From: Avena insularis
Lineage: Eukaryota > Streptophyta > Magnoliopsida > Poales > Poaceae
Assembly (NCBI GenBank): GCA_023614405.1
Contig: CM042693.1
Span: 337,883,527-337,947,526 of the forward strand
Direction of reading: 5' to 3'
Length of the DNA stretch: 64,000 nt
Part shown: positions 33,681 to 44,910 of the stretch, in pieces
Layout of the letters: each line of letters opens with the position of its first letter
Position numbering within the stretch: position 1 is the first letter of the stretch
Program-made: the position numbers and the translations under genes
The notes under the pieces: model-generated
The model's database searches: none
What the model was told of the DNA's origin: nothing
The model's input: only the letters and a program-made list of their open reading frames with translations

Positions 33681-34770
33681 GTGACATATGGTGCCATGAT
33701 GCAGTGTGGTAGAGAGAGGATGGTAAATCTGAACTACATCTACAATGACAATGATACAGAGGCTATCGTTATTCTCATGATGATAAGGGCCCCATTTAAC
33801 CATCTTGTGGAAACATTAGGGTCTAGGGGTTTTCTTAAGGACATCATCAACACCTCTATCAAAGAGCAAGTGGCTCTGTTTCTTCATGTGTTGGGACATA
33901 ACCAGACATTTCGTGTGATTCACAACACATGGAGGAGATCTACCGAAACGATTTTTTGGTATTACCATTGGGTGCTCTATGTTATTGGCGAGATTAGGAG
34001 AGATGATCAAGCCACCTAGTGGTCAAACCCCCTCGACGATACAAGGCAATGGTTGATGGTTCCCATTTTTCAAGGTGAGCAACTATATCTTGTACTTCAT
34101 GACATGGTTGTATTACATTGCCGCCTAACATTTTTATAATCCCAGGATTGTATTGGAGCAATTGATGGTACCATGTGATGGCTAGAGTGCCGAAATCCGA
34201 ATAGGATTCATACAAGGGGAGAAAGTACTACCCTAGTCAGAATGTGCTTGCTGTTGTTGATTTCTACATAAAATTCACGTATGTGCTTGTTGGCTGGGAA
34301 GGATCTGTCCTTGATGCCACTATTCTCAATGACAGCTTTGACAGACCTAATAGGATCAAGCTTCCTGGATGCAAGTTCTACCTAGCAAACGTTGGCTATG
34401 ATTGTCGGCCTTGAATTCTTCCACCCTTTAGGTCTACAAGGTACCATCACAATGAGTTCTCTGCTAAAAACTATCCTAGAACCCCGAAGGAACTTTTCAA
34501 TCTCAGGCACTCTAGCCATAGAGTAACAGCAGAGAGGGTTTTCACTTCTCTAAAGAACAGTTTTAAGATCCTTGATCAGAAGCCTTTCCATTCTTTCACC
34601 ACCCAAGTTAATTAAGCTTGTCCTGGCACATTGTATTTTGCACAATTGGATCTTGCAATATGAACCAGATAAATACTTCTTGGAAGAGGAAGATGTCGCC
34701 CCTGACAATAATGACAGTGATGGTGGCCATGATGTTGTGTATAATGATTGTGCTGCTTGAAGGAACAATA
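33681..34770 (+). pseudogene. PIF/Harbinger transposase (DDE_Tnp_4 type)
   Basis: Across several frames the plus strand reads INTSIKEQVALFLHVLGHNQ and FRVIHNTWRRS (N-terminal region), then after a 71-bp intron DCIGAIDGT (first catalytic Asp), VLAVVDFYIKFTYVLVGWEGSVLDATI (second Asp), GCKFYLANVGYDCRP, NEFSAKNYPRTPKELFNLRHS and AERVFTSLKN (catalytic Glu). The protein would cut and insert the element at TWA sites. Stops and shifts show it is dead; catalytic positions are still legible. It is bounded on the left by the Athila-like insertion (ending 33649) and on the right by Tat-1 (from 34949). Confidence 0.85.
34075..34145 (+). other. Intron within the Harbinger transposase
   Basis: TTTTTCAAG, donor GTGAGC, acceptor ATCCCAG, then GATTGTATTGG. 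Removing it joins FFK to DCIGAIDG as in intact family members. Confidence 0.7.
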
Positions 34771-34943
34771 GAATGCAGTGGGCGCTCGAGAGGAAACTAC
34801 ATGATCTAAAGATAAAGAAGTTAAGAAGAAGGACCGATGGAGTGGTGCCCTTGTGTTGTATGAACAACCCCTAATGTTTGTGTGAAATATCATTCATAGT
34901 AGCTAGGTAATATTGTGGTGAACTGTCATTTGCTAGTAGCTAG
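34771..34943 (+). other. Harbinger element 3' region, left of Tat-1
   Basis: AT-rich non-coding tail. It is interrupted at 34949 and resumes at 47790: the phrase GTGAACTG(T/A)(C/T)ATTTGCTAGTAG appears on both sides, so a local repeat surrounds the insertion site. Confidence 0.5.
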
Positions 34944-34948
34944 GTAAC

Positions 34949-35448
34949 TGACGAGGATCGATCTCGTCAATTCCCATTGTTATGATCTTGGGTTTTGGAG
35001 AAGATGGGGATGCTGGAGATCACGGAACGGTTAGCAAACAAGCAACACGGGGACACGAGGTTTACCCAGGTTCAGGCCCCCGGAGGGAAAACCCTACTCC
35101 TGCTTGTATGCTCTTGATTATGGTGGAACCGAAGGTTATAGGGGTGCACAGATGCAATCTAGCGTGGAGGTGTGTATGCGGTGGTATGCGAAGTGCCCTC
35201 CTCGTCGTGCCCTCCTAGCCTTTATATAGAGATAGGCAGGTCCCAGGCACAGATCGAGTCGGTTATAGGTTTTAGGGTTTGCCCCTTTGAATATTCTATC
35301 TATTCTAGTCTTGCTCTCCAAGGATCCGAAGGCGTCATGGGCCCTGGCCACCCGAAAGTCTTCATGGGCTGGCACATATTCTTGTGGGCCTTCCTTGGGC
35401 TGGACCAGGTATGCTAAGGTCGTGTACCCGCAGGGTATAACCATGTTA
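34949..35448 (-). repeat. 3' LTR of Tat-1
   Basis: 500 bp. The end base pair is changed from CA to TA (35447-35448). The polypurine tract ACTCGGGGGCTAC (minus strand, 35449-35461) abuts it. Confidence 0.93.
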
Positions 35449-36772
35449 GTAGCCCCCGAGTGTTCAGTCGAATCATAGATTCGACTGAGGACTCTTCAAT
35501 CTTTCGGGTGCAGCTATCTCTGTTCATCTAGAGTAAGATTTGAGTGTGTAGGGATTGTTGATACATGTGCCTGACTCTCCCGACGGATCAGGATCAGTTA
35601 ACTGTCTTAGGACAAAACAATACGATCTTCCTTAGATTCGAGTCCCTCGACTCGAACCCGGAACATATGCTGACGTAATTCGACTCAGGCCACAGAGGAC
35701 TTACAGGAGTGGAATTCCAGTAGAAATTTAAATGATGTACCCAACGCGTCCGTCGGGATTTTTCGTCGTGCATGTTGGCATGGATTTTTACTAGCAGAGC
35801 GCAGTCGTGTGCGTTGCCAGGCCATCAGATGATATCTGTAGGTCTTATCTTTGTGTCACATACACAGCATCTGAATGTTTATCACTGCAGAGGTGTTTCG
35901 GGTGGCCAAGGAGGATGTTTCTCACTTCGCATTTAATTGGGGCAGAGTTGCTGAAGATTTTTTGCATACTGATCCGTAGGATCACAGTTGAAGAGTTCAT
36001 AGGGTGCGCGACCAGCGCTCCCTATGGGAGTATCCCCCGAGTGTCTGTTCGAGTCGTAGACTCGAGCAGAGACTTTAATTCAGTCTTTGTTGACTTTTAG
36101 CTCCATAGGACACATATTTTTCGGATGCTTGAATCCATCCTCCCTATGGGAGTAGCCCCCGAGTCCGTAGTGAAGTCACAGACTCGACGTAGGACTCGAA
36201 GGATAGTTCAATGGTGTAGTACTTTGTTCATTTTTGGGTGCACGGCCAGCGCTCCTGATAGGAGTAGCCCCCGAGTAGTTAGTCGAATCGTAGATTCGAG
36301 TGAGTACTTTTAGCTATGTAGCCGAAGAATTGTAACCTTTGCTAGTATAGCTTTGATGACATCATTGCTGACGATCGGTGAGCTCAAGCGTCTGTAGCGC
36401 TAGAGAAGACGTGACTGAAAGAACATGGGTCCCGCCTTCTGACTTTGAATTGTCTAGTCATGCGTAACATGGAGATAATTACGGTGTTGCCTCGATTTCC
36501 GTGCATAGTGGACGGCGTGTGAGCGACGGTTCACTGTCGTGCTGACACGTGGACGGTCTGATCTTGATGTTGGCTCTAAGGCTTCCCGATGAATGGTCAC
36601 CGTGTGTATTCTTCGTCCTTATAATCATTGGAGAAAAACTTTGTTTGTTTTCACCGCAGCCATTCCTGTTTCACTGCTTCCATCTCTGTGAGCTTATCAC
36701 TGCGCGCTGGAATTTCGTCAAACTTTTCCCTCTTTGTTTCTATGCTCTCGTCATCGCCGTTGCCGTACTGCG
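35449..36772 (+). repeat. PPT-like repeat region upstream of the Tat-1 antisense gene
   Basis: At least four copies of (G)GAGTAGCCCCCGAGT (near 35449, 36029, 36150, 36262), the complement of the element's own polypurine tract. Three are followed by a perfect or near-perfect inverted repeat: CAGTCGAATC-ATA-GATTCGACTG (35465-35487), TCGAGTC-GTA-GACTCGA (36049-36065) and TCGAATC-GTA-GATTCGA (36283-36299). The third copy has a weaker one. This is also the presumed promoter of the antisense gene. Confidence 0.75.
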
Positions 36773-39700
36773 ATGGGGAAGTCCAAGAAGGCCTCCACCG
36801 CAGTTGGTACTAGTGCTTCCGCCGGTGGCAAGAAGGGTTCCGCCGCCACTCGCGTCACCGATGGTGGCTGGCAGCGATCGGAGACTCGCGAGGGCGATCT
36901 CCGCAAGCTCCATGGGCGGGGTCTGACCCCGTAGGACAGGGAGGACGTCAGGATTCCCGGTGACAAGGTAATTCCCCATCCTCTCGCTGGGTTTCGGGTC
37001 ATGTTCGTCGCTTTTGTCCTTCGGGGCCTTTCTTTCCCAATCGATGATTTCCTCCGTGGATTGCTTTTCTTGTATGGCATCCAACTCCATCATCTTTCGC
37101 CTAATTCTGTTCTTCACATTGCCTGCTTCATCACCTTTTGCGAGTGTTGGCTCGGTATCGAGCCACACTTTGGCCTCTTCCGGAAGCTCTATACATGAAG
37201 AGGCAATCTGGCTCCGATGGCGTGTATCCCATCGACGGCTGCATCATTTCCCTGAAATCCAACTTTCTCTTCTTTTCTTTCTCTATGTATGAATCTATCC
37301 AGTACTGGCGGAGGCGATGGTTTTATATCCGCGACTCCACAGTGGCCGGGCAGAACTTTGGTCTTGCTCCTTTTGAACACTCCCAGAAAATCGAGCCGAA
37401 AAGAGCCTGGAAGAATCATATCTTGGACGGTTAGGTGGCGGAGATAGAGGAGCTCTATCGTTGGGTGGAGGATCTTTAGGTGATTCCGGATAAAGAGATG
37501 AACAGTGTGGATATCATCCGCACCTTCCTCAAACACCGGGTGCAGCCGCTCCAGGCTAGGGCGCACTCGATGTTTCTTTATTCTGGCCGCCATGACCCGA
37601 CTAGGGTTTCGACTGAAGAGCTCTCGAAGGGGGATGTGGACGAAATCCTCCAGCCACTGCTGAAGTTTAAGGCTGACGAGGACATTCCGGGTAGCTCGCT
37701 GACACTTCCCTTCAGGGCCTCTCGACCGGTGCCGCATGTGTAGATCTGGGACGTGCGCGTAGTGCTTTTTTCGACTGCGTCTCTTTGTAGTTCATTAAGT
37801 CTGAAAGTTTGTTTTCTTTTGTGCAGGAGTTCAAAGTGCCAGGCATGGCGCCTCCACTACCCGAACTTTTTCCAGATGCACCGGACAATGAGGTAGTGTA
37901 CTCCATGTCTGAGCTTCCCTTGGCGCGGTCACCGGCTGAAGAAACCTTTGAGTCGAGCGAGGATAAGACTCGAAAGCGGACACGGAGCTCGAGCGAATCG
38001 TTGGATGCCTCGACTCCGCCGACGCCTAGGAACCCGATGTGCCTTGAGCGTCACAGTGGGGGTCATGGTGGCTCTTCCTCTCCTATTCCGGCCGTGCCTG
38101 TGCGGGCTATGGCGCCGCAGTCACCGGCGAAGCGGAAGAAGGAAGAGAAGAAAGAGGAGAAGAAAGGCAGGAGGACCCCACCTGTCTTCGACTTGAGCGA
38201 TCTTGACTCGTAAGTTTCTTCAGTTGCCTCTTTTTTCGGTTTAGCTTGCTTGTACATGTCTGATGTTTTCTTTTGTAGCCACTCCTCCGATGACTCCTTC
38301 AGCGATGGCGCTCGGGAGATGGTGGGGGAGTCGAAGGTTGCTCCTCCTCCTCCTTAGACGGTGGCCACCTCTGAGGGCGCTGCCCCGAACCCTTCTCTGC
38401 GGGAGGATCGGGTGGTTGTCCCCTAGAAGACAACGGCCGGACCTTCGGAGTCGCCGTCTGACCATGTAAGTCTCTTCGTTCTTGCCGCGGGGGATCCCCC
38501 GAGCGTTTTTCGGATGATCTGCTGATCCTTTTGTTTTGTGTCTCGGAGGGAGCCCCCAAGCATCTGCCTGATGATCTGCTGATCTTTCCTTTCTTTTTTG
38601 TACATGCCTCGGGGGGAGCCCCCGAGCGTTTTTACGTATGCTTTTTTTCCTTGCTCGTTTCTTGGGCGCAGCCCCCGAGCCTTTCTTTTGACGAGTTGTG
38701 TCTATTTGCAGCCTTTTGTGCAAGGCGCCAATCAGCTGGTGCAGCAGCACCTAGTGTTGGAGGACAACTTCAAACAGCTTCAGGGTACATTCATGAGTTG
38801 GTCTTTTTCGTTTTCCTCTGCTTCGTTTTCCTTCGATCTGATGCGTGATCTTTTGTTTGCAGATGAAAACAATACCACCCTCCGCGATCTTGATGCTCTC
38901 AAAAAGAGCCGTGGGCGAGCCAAGAAGAAGGCCAAGGACGCCGTTGGTGCGAAGGAGCACCTCGAGCGGGAGCTAGCCGACGCAGCTGTGGCCAAGGAGT
39001 GCCTAGAACAGGAGGCTACTGACCGCGAGGAGCAACTCGCCACCGCTGCGACCTCGCGTGAGAAGGAGGTAGCCGGCAAGCTGATGGCTGCTGCCAAGGC
39101 TATTTCGGGTGAGTGGTTTTGTTTGTTCCTTTTCAGCTTCCTTGTCTTTCTTGTTTTGCTTGGTTTTCACGTTGCTTCTTTCGCTTTGTTTAGATGCCGC
39201 AGGCATCGAGTTTGACCGCGGTGCCCTAGAGCACGGAAGTGCTCTGGATGATGCCACTGTGGCGGTCGAAGACCGCTGCAGTACCGTGGTCAGCTCGCTT
39301 GCCAAGGCCAAGGAGGTTCTCGTGCGCTTCTACAAGGAGCTCGTCCCCAAGGGAGTCGCTCTCGAGGATGTTGACTTGTTGGCAGATGCGCTGTCAGTCG
39401 ATGCACCTACAACGTACAAGCGCAAGCAGAAAAGCATCAGTGCATCCGTAGGGCTGGCGATGGCCCTGGCGTCTGGAGCGGAGCTGGATCTTCATCAGAT
39501 TACCTCCCGGATGCCAACAACTGCTCACGGATACGAGGTAGCCTTCGCCCTCTACGCTGCCCGTTGTAAATGCTATGGGCCGAAGCTGATTGACTTGCTG
39601 GCTGAGTATGCGGTGAGGCAGCAGGGGGAGGCCAAGAGCAGGCAATCTGGCTCTGAGGCTACTCAGGATGCAGCTTCTTAGGCCTTGTAGTTGTAGGGTA

Positions 39701-40642
39701 GCTTTTGTTTCTTTTGATTTAATATATCTATGAAAACTCCTTATGCCACGCAGTGGCTTTTTGCTGCATATAATGAATCTCCGAGGTCTTTGTTCATTCG
39801 TGTGTTTGTTCATATTCCTGCCTTTTTTCCTCTAGGGACCTTCGGGTAATGATCCCGTTAACACTTCGTCTGCGCCGCAGGTGCGGCCATCCTAGGATGA
39901 TGCGTCGCAACTTGTGTTTATTCGTGACCGCATCCGTAGTCTTGAGAAAGAATTGCTTGGAGTGTGAGGCCACGCCGATGTTTGGAAATCGAAGACAAAG
40001 CGAGGCGCTGCTAGAGAGGAGTATTTGATGGGGGAGTTGCGTCGTCTGGCCGAACAACTTCAATGTGAGTTTATTCGAGCTGCTGCTCTTTTCTCGGATG
40101 TGCCTGTTGGCCTGTTATCTCACTTTGCAGTTGTTGCATGTGCTAACCTTGTTACTAAGGAGGAAAAGGAGCGTGTTGCTATTCGGATCAACTGCCTGAC
40201 CCAGCAGGACATGGAGGCCGGCGGTTTTTTCTGGATGGACCGCGATCGTGCCATGGTCCTTGCGACTGTGTAGGATCATGTTCACCAGGTGTCGCGGGTG
40301 CTACGTCAAGTGAAGACTTCTTTGGCGTCAGTTCTGCACATGATGTTTCCCCTGGATGAGGCACCGTCGCCTCTCTGGGGCCTGCTGGCGAAGTTTCGAG
40401 ATGTGCATCATGTTAGGGAGCCGGTGCATCATCAACTAGTCGTGGGGGTGAAGGCCGCGCTTTCCCTTGTGTGGCTACACCGTCCAGATGTAGATCTTGC
40501 TGCTGTAGCAGCTGGGCCGCCTCTTCGGCCGGATGGTAGCGAGTGGGATATGCGTCCACATTACGCGGCTGTAAGGCAGTATGCCGAACAAATTGTAGAT
40601 CTCTTTGAGCAGCATGCGCAGGTGATTCTTCAGAATAGGTAG
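36773..40642 (+). pseudogene. Tat-1 antisense gene (gypsy-associated, 'Transposase_28'-like), broken
   Basis: Plus-strand exons opposite to gag-pol. It starts MGKSKKAST (36773). The conserved core, FRVMFVAFVLRGLSFP then LSPNSVLHIACF and LGIEPHFGLFRKLY (about 36990-37195), resembles what Pfam calls 'putative gypsy type transposon' despite lacking a transposase active site. Exons follow at about 37828-38210 (EFKVPGMAPPLPELF..., acidic and Lys-rich), 38280-38465, 38712-38785, 38864-39109 (coiled-coil-like, KKAKDAVGAKEHLERELADAA) and 39194-39681, with GT-AG introns. A further frame (40028-40642) includes PPLRPDGSEWDMRPHYAAV. Stops at 36932-36934 and about 37432 and 37477, plus a shift near 37190, break it. 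Function unknown. Confidence 0.72.
38466..38711 (+). repeat. Intron of Tat-1 antisense gene with PPT-like repeats
   Basis: Donor GTAAGTCTC after the exon ending PSDH; acceptor TTTGCAG before CCTTTTGTGCAAGG. Four copies of (G)GAGCCCCCGAGC-like sequence at about 38491, 38549, 38615 and 38669, three of them followed by GCGTTTTT or CATCTGCC plus GATGATCTGCTGATC. Confidence 0.65.
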
Positions 40643-40989
40643 GACCTGTAAAAGGATAGATGTAAAATTTGTATGTATTCGGCTGGGCGTGTTATGCCCC
40701 TGTGAAAGTTGATTGTTGTTTAGCACGTGGTGCTTTGTTTGTATGCATGCCCTTTTCGTTAGCCTAACGTGGTCAGCTACTCAGGTGTACACGCTTTATC
40801 CTCAGTCGATGAAGTCGTGAGGTGAGAGGAGCCCCCGGGTGTGTTGTAACATGAAGAAAAATGCGAACAATAGACAAAAATTTGGGGCGAGACACTTAGC
40901 TTTATTCATATCGTAAGGAGGAGGTACATTGTTCGGCTGAGTAGCCTTGGCTGAATAGCCTTATTGCAAGTAAAAAGAGGGGGGGTTGG
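40643..40989. other. Spacer between convergent pol and antisense gene of Tat-1
   Basis: About 350 bases separating the two 3' ends. It includes another PPT-like GAGCCCCCGGGT (40828-40839). Presumably holds both 3' untranslated regions. Confidence 0.5.
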
Positions 40990-43900
40990 CTAGGGGTAGA
41001 AGCGTCGTAGTTGTGCGATGTTCCATGGGTTGGAGTATGCGACTCCGGACTCCGCGTACTTGAGGCGATAGGCGCCACCTGGGATGACTTCGGTGATGAT
41101 GTAGGGTCCTTCCCATGGTGACTCGAATTTGTTCGGTCGCTCTTGCTTGAGTCGCAAGACTAGATCTCCTTCGACGAAGGACCTTGGGCGCAGCCGACGG
41201 CTGTGGTAGTTGCGGAGGCTCTATTGATAGACCGTTGATCAAGCTGCGGCTATGTTGCATGCCTCGTCGAGTGTGTCGACGGCGTCTTCGAGTGCGGTCG
41301 TCGATTCGGCTTCGCTATAGGCGACGACCCATGGGGCCTTGTGGCCTGCAGCACGGCTTTGGCTCCGTGCACCAGGAAGAAGGGTGTGTAGCCAGTTGAG
41401 CTATTTGGAGTCATGCGTAAGCTCCAGAGGACCGAGGGTAGCTCTTGTGTCCAGGCTCCTGCGAGTCACTCGAGTAGGCTCATTAGGCGCTTCTTGATGC
41501 CACCACCGACGAGGCCGTTGGCCTTTTCGACCTGCCCGTTCGTTTGCGGGTGCGCCACGGAGGCGTATGTTATGTTGATTCTGAGGTCTTCACAGAAATC
41601 CTAGAATTCTTTGGAGATGAAGTTCGACCCGTTGTCGGTGATGATGCCGTGCGGCACGCCGAACCTATAAACAATGGATTCGAAGAATTTTACGGTCGTT
41701 ACCCTTTTGGTTTGTTACGGGCATGGCCTCGATCCACTTGGTGAACTTGTCGACTGCGACCAGGAGGTAGACGTGACCTGCTTTCGAGGACCTTGGTAGT
41801 TTGCCAATCATATCGAGCCCCCATTGGGCGAAAGGCCATGCCAGAGGTATGGGCCTGAGCTCCGATCCGGGTGCGTGCGGTTTATCGGCGAACCTCTGGC
41901 ACCCATTGCATCTTCGGACGATGTCCTTGGCATCGTTCATGGCCGTTGGCCAGTAGAATCCGGCTCGTAGAGCTTTGGCGACAAGGGCGCGGCTGCCCGC
42001 ATGATGGCCGCAGATGCCCTCGTGGATGTCTTGGAGGATGGTTTTGCCGTCACCGATGGTGACGCACCTTTGGGGTAAACCTGAAATGTTGCGCTTGTAT
42101 AGCTCGCCATTGATGATGGTGAAGGCCTTGGACCGACGAGATATGCGACGGGCATCTGTCGGGCTGTCAAGCAGTTCTCTGTCTATCAGGTGCCTGAGGT
42201 ACTGCCGTGTCCATGTTTCTTCGACTGCCATGACCTGCATCAGGTTGACCACCGCAACCTCTGTGTCGAGTTTTTCGGGTCCTTCCTGACCGTCGGGTAG
42301 CGCAACCCCCGAGTGTTCTGCCTCTTCGGGTGATCCCTTGGGGAATTTCCTTTTGATCGATGGCACGCAGATCTGTTCGAGGAATAGACCTGGTGGCACC
42401 CGTGCGCAGGTGGAGACGATGTTGGCAAGTCTGTCGGCCTCTTCGTTGCTTTCTCTTCCAACGTGCCAAAGCTCGCAGCCGTCAAAGTCTAATTTGAGTG
42501 CGTTGTAGAGTGCGCAGTACACAATCTTGTTGGCGGCGTGTGCGTCGCACTCGTTCATTGTCTGCTGGACGACGAGGTTGGAGTCACCGTAGATGACCAG
42601 GTGCGTCGCGCTGCAGATCTTGGCCATCCTCATGCCGTGCATGAGGGCCTCGTATTCGGCTTCGTTGTTGGAAGCTCGAAATTTCATTCGGAGGATGTAC
42701 TTCATCTTGTCGCCCTGTGGGGAGGTCAGTATGACCCCGGCTCCTGCTCCAGCTTCTCGCTTAGAGCCATCGAAGTGCATTGTCCATGACTGCGTCATGT
42801 CCGGAGTGTCCGGCAGCTCCAGTTCCATCCAGTGGACTAGGAAATCCGGTAGGACCTGCGACTTGATCGTATGGCGCTTCTCGTAGATGATGTCCAGAGG
42901 GGACAGCTCGATACCCCACAGGGCCACGCGTCCTGTGGCCTCCGGATTGTTCAGGATGCTGTTCAGGGGTGCTTCGTTGATGACCATCACTTGGTGCTCC
43001 TGGAAGTAGTGGCTCAGCCGACGAGCCGTCATGAACATGCCGTAGGCGAGTTTCTGGTAGTGAGGATACCTCTGCTTTGTAGGTGTCAATACGTTGCTGA
43101 GGTAGTAGATTGGGTGTTGGACCCCATGGGTCTTGCCTTCTTCAGGTCGCTCGACCACCAGTATGGTGCTTACCACCTGGTGTGTGGCTGCTATGTATAG
43201 CAGTAAGGGCTCGCGTTCCTTTGGCGTGACCAGGACGGGCGAGGTGGAGAGCAGCCGCTTTAGATCTTTGAATGCGTCATCCGCTTCGGGCATCCACTCG
43301 AATTTGTCTGCCTTGCGTAGCAACTGATAGAAAGGCAGTGCTTTTTCACCCATGCGGCTGATGAACCTGCTCAACGCCGCGATTCGCCCAGCAAGATGCT
43401 GGACGCCCTTGAGGTTCTTCGGCTTCTCCATGGCCATTATGGCCTGGATTTTCTTCGGGTTTGCTTCGATTCCTCGCTGGGAGATGAAGTAGCCTAGAAG
43501 TTGACCAGATGGGACGCCGAAGGCGCATTTTTCTGGATTTAGCTTGATCTTGTATCGATCAAGGTTGTCGAACGTCTCATGGAGATTGTCAATTAGTGTC
43601 TTGGCCTCCCTTGTTTTGATTACTATGTCATCGACATAGACCTGTATGTTGCGGCCAACCCGGTTTTTCAGGCATGCCTGCATGCATCGCTGGTATGTGG
43701 CACCTGCGTTCTTCAGCCCGAAGGGCATTGTGTTGTAGCAGAACACTCCGAACAGCGTGATGAACGCCGTTTTCTCCTGATCTTCGACCTTCAGTCGAAT
43801 CTGGTTGTAGCCTGAGTAGGCGTCGAGGAAGGAGAGCTTCTCGCATCCTGCAGTCGAATCGATGATTAATCGATCCGAGGGAGAGGGAAGTGATCCTTCG

Positions 43901-44200
43901 GGCAGTGCTTGTTCAGCGATGTGAAGTCCACGCACATCCGCAGGATGTCCGCGTCCTTTTTGGGGACCATCACAATATTGGCAAGCCACTCGCTTTCCTT
44001 GATTTCCCTGATGAAGTTGGCGTCGAGCAGTCTGTTGACTTAGACTCCGATGGCCTCAGCCCGTGGCCCGGACAATCGTCGGATAGATTGTTTGACAGGC
44101 TTGGTATCTAGGAACACATTGAGTGCATGCTCGGCGAATTCCCTGGGAACTTCTGGCATGTCCGCAGGACACCAGGCGAAGATTTCCCAGCGCTCACGGA
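40990..44200 (-). pseudogene. Tat-1 pol: RT, two RNase H domains, integrase
   Basis: The main frame (43989-41665, 774 codons) has FLDAYSGYNQI, MPFGLKNAGATYQR and YVDD (43627-43638). The first RNase H-like domain has YIAATHQVV where an Asp is expected. The second keeps MHFDGS, NEAEYEAL, GDSN and NEEADRLA (all acidic positions). The integrase zinc finger GHHAGS...CNGCQ and the first Asp (WGLDMIGKLP) follow. RT begins earlier in another frame (WLANIVMVPKK near 43980, RMCVDFTSLNKHCPKDHFPLP). Integrase continues after a frameshift near 41670 with TDNGSNF and VEKANG, and ends NPWNIAQLRRFYP at 40990-40992. Stops occur in the C-terminal part. Confidence 0.9.
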
Positions 44201-44248
44201 GGAATTCGATGAGCGCGCTTTCCTATGCGGGGCTGAGGTTGTTGGCAA

Positions 44249-44773
44249 TCAGTGCCGTCTTGGAGGCGTCCGTCGGGTGGACCTGCACCTTCTTTGTGTT
44301 GACTGTGGAGTCGAACGACATGTCGGGTGCGTTTTTTCTCGGAGCCTTGTGAGTTCCTCCTGCATGCTGAAAGACTGGGAAATTCTGTTGAAGTCCCTGT
44401 CGCAGTGATCCGATCGGGTGAAGCTCCTGTGGACGGTGATGACAACCCTGGGTCCTGGCATCTTGAGTAGCAGGTAGGCATAATGCATTACTGCCAGGAA
44501 CCTTGCGAATGCCATGCGTCCAAGGATGGCGTGGTACTGTGATGGCCAGTCCACCACTTCGAACTCAAGTCGCTCGCATCGAAAGTTGTCGGGCTGGCCG
44601 AAGATGACGTCGAGCCATATCTTTCCCAGGGGAAATATTCCCTTCCCTGGGACGATGCCGTGGAATGTTGTGTCTGATTGTTCCAGGCTGCTCAGCGGGA
44701 TCCGCATTGCTGCTAGGGTGCTAGCGAACATCAGGTTCATGCCGCTGCCGCCGTCCATGAAGACGTGGCTCAT
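44249..44773 (-). pseudogene. Tat-1 aspartic protease region
   Basis: Frame beginning HVFMDGGSGMNLMF: the catalytic Asp is in DGGS, a variant usual for this lineage. FHGIVPGKGIFPLGKI, EFEVVDWPSQYHAILGR and PGPRVVITV follow, as in retropepsin-like domains. It would process the polyprotein. The tail after about residue 120 is out of frame. Confidence 0.8.
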
Positions 44774-44910
44774 ATCAAACCCTCCGATCTATGCCTTGAG
44801 CACCAGGTCAACATGACCTGGGCGAGGGATTTGGCGGGGGTGATCCGAGCGACTGAACGTGATGCAGGACTCCGAACCGCTGAGGTACTCAGGGATGGCT
44901 GGTGGAGCAG

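Noticed and set aside
33690..34019. Treating the 112-codon frame at 33681-34019 as an independent gene
   Set aside because: It is the N-terminal piece of the Harbinger transposase, continuing after a frameshift and an intron.
35465..36299. Reading the PPT-hairpin series as a CRISPR-like array or a riboswitch
   Set aside because: Spacing is irregular (about 580, 120 and 110 bases), the genome is a plant, and no ligand-binding fold is apparent.
36773..40642. Calling the antisense genes DNA transposases because of the Pfam-style family name
   Set aside because: No DDE or other catalytic triad is visible; the name reflects their occurrence in gypsy elements.
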